The notes under the pieces: generated by a model
Told to the model about the DNA's origin: nothing
Databases searched by the model: none
Seen by the model: only the letters and a program-made list of their open reading frames with translations
Origin: Aldehydirespirator sp965117015
Lineage (GTDB): Bacteria > Actinomycetota > Acidimicrobiia > Acidimicrobiales > Aldehydirespiratoraceae
Reading direction: 5' to 3'
DNA length: 64,000 bases
NCBI GenBank assembly: GCA_965117015.1
Contig: OZ220747.1
Location: forward strand, 3,100,001-3,164,000
Translations under genes and position numbers: made by a program
In this document: in pieces, positions 58,999-64,000 of the stretch
How positions within the stretch are numbered: position 1 is the stretch's first letter
Layout of the letters: every line of letters starts with the position of its first letter

Positions 58999-60450
58999 GT
59001 GACGCCTGACCGGACGCCTGTGATCGTCGGGGTGTCGATCGCGGCGCCGCCCGATCCGGATGTGCTCACCGAGCCGGTATCGCTGATGATCGACGCGGCA
59101 CGGTCCGTGGCCGATGACAGCGGGGCTGCCGGCATGGCCGCGCCGGTCAACTTGGTGGCGGTGGCGGGCGGGTTGTGGAGTTATCGCAATCCGGGGCATT
59201 GGATCGCCGAGGCCCTCAGAGCCGACGCCCGAACGCTGTTGACCACCATCGGCGGCCAGACACCGGTCGCGCTGCTGGCCGACATCTGCGAACGCATCCA
59301 GCGGGGCGCTGTCGGCTCGGCGTTGATCGTCGGGGGCGAGTGCACCCGGTCCCGCCACCGGGCCAGGCGACAAGGCGTAGACGCTCCCCGGCACCCCGGC
59401 ACGGAGACCCCGCCCGACGAGGTGTGGGGACCGCCGCTGGTGATCGGGGACCCGGGGGCGGAGGCCGCCGCCGGCCACATGCCCAGGAACGCCTTCGCAC
59501 TGCTCGAGAGCGCCATCCGGGCCCGGCGGGGCGAGACGATGGCCGAGAACCGGCACCGGAACGCGGAGCTCTGCGCCGGGTTCGCGGCGGTGGCCGCCGG
59601 CGTCAAGCACTCCCCCACCCGGCATGCGATGTCGGCCACCGAGATCGCCGAGGTCACTCCGGAGAACCGGATGGTGAGCTGGCCGTACACGAAGGCCATG
59701 TCGGCCAACAACACCGTCGACCGGGCCGGCGCCCTGCTCGTCTGCTCGCTGGAGGTGGCCCGCGAGCACGGGGTCCCGCCGGACCGCATGGTCTTCCCGT
59801 GGCGGGTCGCCATGGCCGACGACACCGACTTCGTGGCCAGCCGGCACGACCTGGCCGTCCATCCCGGCCTCCAGGCTGCCGCCGACGACATGCTGTCACT
59901 TACCGGCAAATCGGCCGTCATCGACCACTTCGACCTCTATGCCTGCTTCCCCTCCATGATCGAACTCGCCGTCGAGGCGCTCAAGATAGACGACGGCCGA
60001 CCGCTCACCGTCTCGGGAGGCCTGGCCTTCACCGGCGCGCCCACCAACTTCGGCGCAGGCGAGGGCCTGATCGCCATGGTCGAGCGTCTGCGCGAGGACG
60101 GTCCCGGCACCACCGGCTTGGTCCACGGCAGCGGCGGCATGGCAGCCAAGCACGCCCTCGGCCTGCTGTCCGCGTCCCCGCCGGCCGAGCCGTTCGCCAC
60201 CTCCCGCCAGACCCCGGAACTGCATCCCCGCGACCTGGCCACCCCCGACCGCAACGGCCCAGTCGTGATCGACGGCGTGACCGTCGACTACCTCCAGGAG
60301 TCCCCGACCGTGGTCGCGCTGGTCCGCTTCGACGACGGCAGCCGAGCCTGGGCCACCTCACGCGACCAACCGACCGTCGACACGGTCACCACCACCGAGA
60401 CAGTCGGCACAACCGCTCACGTCCAAGGCGGTCAACTGCTCCTCGGCTGA
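58999..60450 (+). CDS. Thiolase-like protein lacking the usual N-terminal catalytic Cys
   Basis: The 483-residue protein has the thiolase fold (VIVGVSIAAPPDP, LIVGGECTRS, VSGGLAFTGAPTNFGAG and GGMAAKHALGLLS) and a C-terminal OB-like extension after about residue 405. The nucleophile motif with its Cys is replaced by TTIGGQTPVALL, as in a subgroup annotated as acetyl-CoA acetyltransferase with uncertain chemistry. HFDLYACFPSMIEL holds another conserved Cys. It probably acts on acyl-CoA in side-chain degradation, but catalysis may differ from ordinary thiolases. The start is GTG 58999. Confidence 0.85.
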   Translation: MTPDRTPVIVGVSIAAPPDPDVLTEPVSLMIDAARSVADDSGAAGMAAPVNLVAVAGGLWSYRNPGHWIAEALRADARTLLTTIGGQTPVALLADICERIQRGAVGSALIVGGECTRSRHRARRQGVDAPRHPGTETPPDEVWGPPLVIGDPGAEAAAGHMPRNAFALLESAIRARRGETMAENRHRNAELCAGFAAVAAGVKHSPTRHAMSATEIAEVTPENRMVSWPYTKAMSANNTVDRAGALLVCSLEVAREHGVPPDRMVFPWRVAMADDTDFVASRHDLAVHPGLQAAADDMLSLTGKSAVIDHFDLYACFPSMIELAVEALKIDDGRPLTVSGGLAFTGAPTNFGAGEGLIAMVERLREDGPGTTGLVHGSGGMAAKHALGLLSASPPAEPFATSRQTPELHPRDLATPDRNGPVVIDGVTVDYLQESPTVVALVRFDDGSRAWATSRDQPTVDTVTTTETVGTTAHVQGGQLLLG

Positions 60451-60477
60451 CGGATACACAAGCGAGCCGCCGATAGA

Positions 60478-60504
60478 CAGATTCAAAAACCAATTTTGAA
60501 TCTG
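60478..60504. terminator. Bidirectional hairpin between thiolase-like and SDR genes
   Basis: CAGATTCAAAA at 60478-60488 pairs with TTTTGAATCTG at 60494-60504 across a 5-base loop. The A-run and T-run arms make it a plausible terminator for both convergent transcripts (stops at 60450 and 60540). Confidence 0.6.
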
Positions 60505-60539
60505 CAAGCACGGCCAAGATGCCCGTGCCGGCAGGACCT

Positions 60540-61334
60540 CTACTGGAGTTCGTCGGCTAGTGGGAAGACGTTGGTGGTCATGCCGCCGTCGACGATAATG
60601 TTCTGGCCGGTGGTGTAGGCGCCGTCGGCTGAGGCCAGGTAGGCGTAGGTGCCGGCGATCTCGGTGGGTGAGCCGAGGCGGTTCATGGGGACGATGGGCC
60701 AGCTCTCCCGGGCGGCCTGCATGGCCTCCTCGCTGCCCAGCAGCGCCAGCGACATGGGGGTGTCGAGCGGGCCGGGGCTGACGCAGTTCACGGTGATGTT
60801 GTGCCCGACCAGCTCGATGGCCATGGTCTTGACGAGGCTGATGATGCCGGCCTTGGACACGCCGTAGTGGGCGTCGCCGGTCGAGGCGGCCACCCCCGAG
60901 ATCGACGCGGTGTAGAGGATCGTGCCGCCGTTGCCGGCGGCCACCATGGCCCGGGCCGCGGCCTGACCCAGCACGAACGACGCGGTGAGGTTGATGTCCA
61001 TGATCCGGTACCACTCGTCGAGCTCGAGCTCCAGGAAGTCGTGGATCGAGTCGGCGCCGGCGTTGCTGACCAGCACGTCGAGGCGGCCGTCGCCCCGCAC
61101 GGCCTCGTCCACGGCCCGCTGGCAGTCGGGCGGGTGGGCCACGTCGCCGACCACGGTGCGGGGCTCGGCGCCGATGCCGGCCAGCTCGGCGGCGACGTCG
61201 GCGATGCGCGAGGCGTCCTGGTCGAACAGCGTGATCCGGGCGGCGCCCTCCTCAGCGAAGCGGTGGGCGGTGGCCCGCCCGACGCCGCTGGCTCCCCCGC
61301 TGATCAGCGCGGACACCCCTTCGAGCCGTCTCAC
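60540..61334 (-). CDS. SDR family oxidoreductase (264 aa)
   Basis: The 264-residue protein has GGASGVGRATA near residue 13, SNAGADS near 90, catalytic YTASISGVAASTGDAHYGVSKAG with Ser, Tyr and Lys, and NIIVDGGMTT near the end, the complete classical SDR set. It is likely a secondary-alcohol dehydrogenase with NAD(H). GTG 61334 is the start. It is the last gene of a three-gene minus-strand group after the aminotransferase (25 bases upstream) and the EthD-like gene. Confidence 0.88.
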   Translation of the reverse strand: MRRLEGVSALISGGASGVGRATAHRFAEEGAARITLFDQDASRIADVAAELAGIGAEPRTVVGDVAHPPDCQRAVDEAVRGDGRLDVLVSNAGADSIHDFLELELDEWYRIMDINLTASFVLGQAAARAMVAAGNGGTILYTASISGVAASTGDAHYGVSKAGIISLVKTMAIELVGHNITVNCVSPGPLDTPMSLALLGSEEAMQAARESWPIVPMNRLGSPTEIAGTYAYLASADGAYTTGQNIIVDGGMTTNVFPLADELQ

Positions 61335-61359
61335 GTCCAGAGTCCTTCCACGTCTGCGC

Positions 61360-62531
<1,172 letters not shown>

Positions 62532-62532
<1 letters not shown>

Positions 62533-63221
62533 CAGTCGCCGTCGGTGTCGAACATGCCCGGGCCGGTGCCGGGCGGTTCGATGACCACGTGCTCGTGGGT
62601 GAGCCAGAACTGGCCGTCGGTGCGGGCGTAGTTGGGGACGTCCTCCCAGGCCTTGGCGGCGAGCGGGTGCTCGTTGGCGCTGGCGTGGTGGTCGCGGCTC
62701 GGGTACCACAGCTCGATGAACGCGTCGACGGTGCGCTCCACCGGCATGCTCACCGTGTCGAGGACCCGGGACACGACATAGCCGGAACTGCCCGGGATCG
62801 ACGAGGAGATGGGTGCGTGCACCGTCTTCCAGTAATCGAAGAACCCCTCGGTGGTGAAGTCCTCCCGCTTGGCAGCCGTCCCGAACAGGTTGAGCCGGGA
62901 GTGCGCCCCCGACACCCTGCGATCAACCGGCGCCAAGAAGACGATCTCCTCAACAAGCCAACTCGATACCGTCGCGTCCACCGAGCCGGTCAGATGACCA
63001 AGAACCGTCCCGGCGCCCGCGGAGTCATCGATCCAGGCCTGCACCACTGCAATGGTCTCAGCAGGACCAGTCAGCGACTCGTTCAGACCGCTAACCGTCA
63101 AGCCGGCCAACCCGGCGACCCCGCCGGCACTCTCGACCAGCCGCCCCACAGCGTCGTCGCGCTCCCCCGCCGTAACGGCGTGATCGGCATCCAGCAAGAT
63201 CGCGTACTTCTGCACAGCCAT
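62532..63221 (-). CDS. EthD-like dimeric alpha/beta-barrel protein
   Basis: The 229-residue protein has two ferredoxin-like halves; the second contains FTTEGFFDYWKTVHAPISS and YVVSRVL, typical of EthD/REDY domain proteins that help degrade ethers, aromatics or polyketides. The start at 63221 is supported by GGGGAGAACG just upstream. It is co-transcribed with an aminotransferase and an SDR. The molecular activity of the family is poorly defined. Confidence 0.75.
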
Positions 63222-63512
63222 TCGTTCTCCCCTAGTCAACCGGACGACACTGCCAGACCCCTCTCGCTGACAATAGACCTATGGAATCCCGGCGGCCCAT
63301 CCCAGCCAGACGCACACCGTCGGTCCGCCAGCTCTGAAGCGCGTTCGTCGATAGATGCCGACAACGAGAAGCTCGCAGCTCATGAATGGGTCCACCCAGA
63401 AGGCTCTCTGGCTTCTTGGTGCTACATCGACAGTCGCGGCGACGCTTGCTGCAGCCGGTGAAACAGCACTAGCTCGGGTATTCTTCTGAAGCACCGTTGC
63501 CGAGGAGGACCC

Positions 63513-63875
63513 CTGACCAATCAGGATCAGCCCAACATCCAGACAGCGTTCGGAGTGGCCGAGTACTACGCCAACCACGCGCAAGAAATGATCGATGACC
63601 TCCAGGCAACGATCCAGCAATGGCGCGGTGACAACGGGGGTGCCGACACCGACGAACTGATGAGGACCCTCAAGACGTTCGACGCTCTGATGGGAGAAGC
63701 CCTCCGCTGGGCCGACAGAGGCCTCACTCATCCGGCCACCCTCGGCGACCGTGACCCTGATTGGCTCGACCGCACGATCCGTTGGCTCACGATCAGGGCC
63801 GAGTACCAGGCGATCTACGAACGTGCGGTCCATGCGCAACTATCGCTCAAGATCACTAGCTCTGTCGCTGAATAG
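63513..63875 (+). CDS. Small hypothetical protein, possible CTG start
   Basis: The frame is open from CTG 63513 with GAGGAGG at 63502-63508, a very strong ribosome site four bases upstream; the first usual start is GTG 63555 with only a weak site. From GTG it gives 106 residues, from CTG 120. The protein is helical and acidic (HAQEMIDDLQATIQQWRG; ELMRTLKTFDALMGEALRWADRG) with no recognised domain. It stands alone at the window end. Confidence 0.5.
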   Translation: MTNQDQPNIQTAFGVAEYYANHAQEMIDDLQATIQQWRGDNGGADTDELMRTLKTFDALMGEALRWADRGLTHPATLGDRDPDWLDRTIRWLTIRAEYQAIYERAVHAQLSLKITSSVAE

Positions 63876-64000
63876 ATGCCTGTGGGCCTACCGCCCACCC
63901 GGCCCACCAAGCCGTCTCAAGGACCCTGTACGACCATAAGACGCTTCATAGTGTCCAGTTCGCTGCCTAGACCTCATTGTCGTTAGACAGTTCGAATCGC

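Noticed and set aside
63988..64000. GTTCGAATC near the window end, like a tRNA T-loop
   Set aside because: The flanking bases do not form the five-pair T stem (GACAG does not pair with what follows), and no anticodon or acceptor stem is seen upstream.

Overview
The window is high-GC DNA with dense, mostly minus-strand operons. The adjacent fur-katG pair, PucR and Lrp/AsnC regulators, and lipoproteins with acidic Pro/Glu linkers suggest a heterotrophic actinobacterium, perhaps of the Acidimicrobiia type; the taxon is inference. I found no rRNA, tRNA, CRISPR array, insertion sequence or phage gene. No gene-free stretch exceeds about 300 bases.

Layout. 1-5.6 kb: a cut-off class II aldolase, an MFS exporter, three SDR dehydrogenases and an acyl-CoA dehydrogenase. 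5.6-12.1 kb: a ribose-type ABC importer (permease, ATPase, lipoprotein) behind a hydantoinase/oxoprolinase-A protein and a DUF917 protein, facing a divergent PucR regulator across a palindromic operator. 13.7-22.5 kb: a second import locus of parallel design, with a peptide-type ABC system, another DUF917 protein and a PLP amino-acid decarboxylase, facing a divergent Lrp/AsnC regulator. 22.5-25.1 kb: a GcvT-like folate methyltransferase divergent from a Rieske oxygenase. 25.1-32.3 kb: HAD phosphatase, SDR, alpha/beta hydrolase, fur-katG, SDR and a D-erythronate-dehydrogenase-like protein. 32.3-36.8 kb: a two-gene small HTH module, then a dimethylglycine-dehydrogenase-like FAD/GcvT protein and a non-pyrrolysine MttB homologue, together a likely methylated-amine catabolic pair. 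37-44.5 kb: cold-shock protein, then a LysR-headed run with ALDH, DapA-family lyase, 3-hydroxyanthranilate dioxygenase, kynureninase and an IlvD/Edd dehydratase. 44.5-50.7 kb: a third importer operon (lipoprotein, MarR, alpha/beta hydrolase, M20 peptidase, and permease and ATPase joined in one frame), with a 37-base poly-C tract upstream of its promoter. 50.8-53.9 kb: tryptophan 2,3-dioxygenase, kynurenine 3-monooxygenase and a hydrolase. 54-64 kb: P450, MOSC protein, adenosine deaminase, PIG-L deacetylase, PanB-like protein, thiolase-like protein, SDR, aminotransferase, EthD-like protein and a small hypothetical.

How the genes work together. This looks like a catabolic scavenging region: three complete binding-protein importers coupled to hydrolases, a kynurenine pathway split over two loci, a dehydratase/lyase/ALDH trio that fits the oxidative (Weimberg-type) pentose-acid route, and methyl-group removal from amines through folate-linked GcvT domains. 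Traces of rearrangement include the 42-codon tail of an amidohydrolase between a permease and an acyl-CoA dehydrogenase, a second degenerate copy of the denD 3' end, and a roughly 50-bp hairpin repeat present in two inverted copies.
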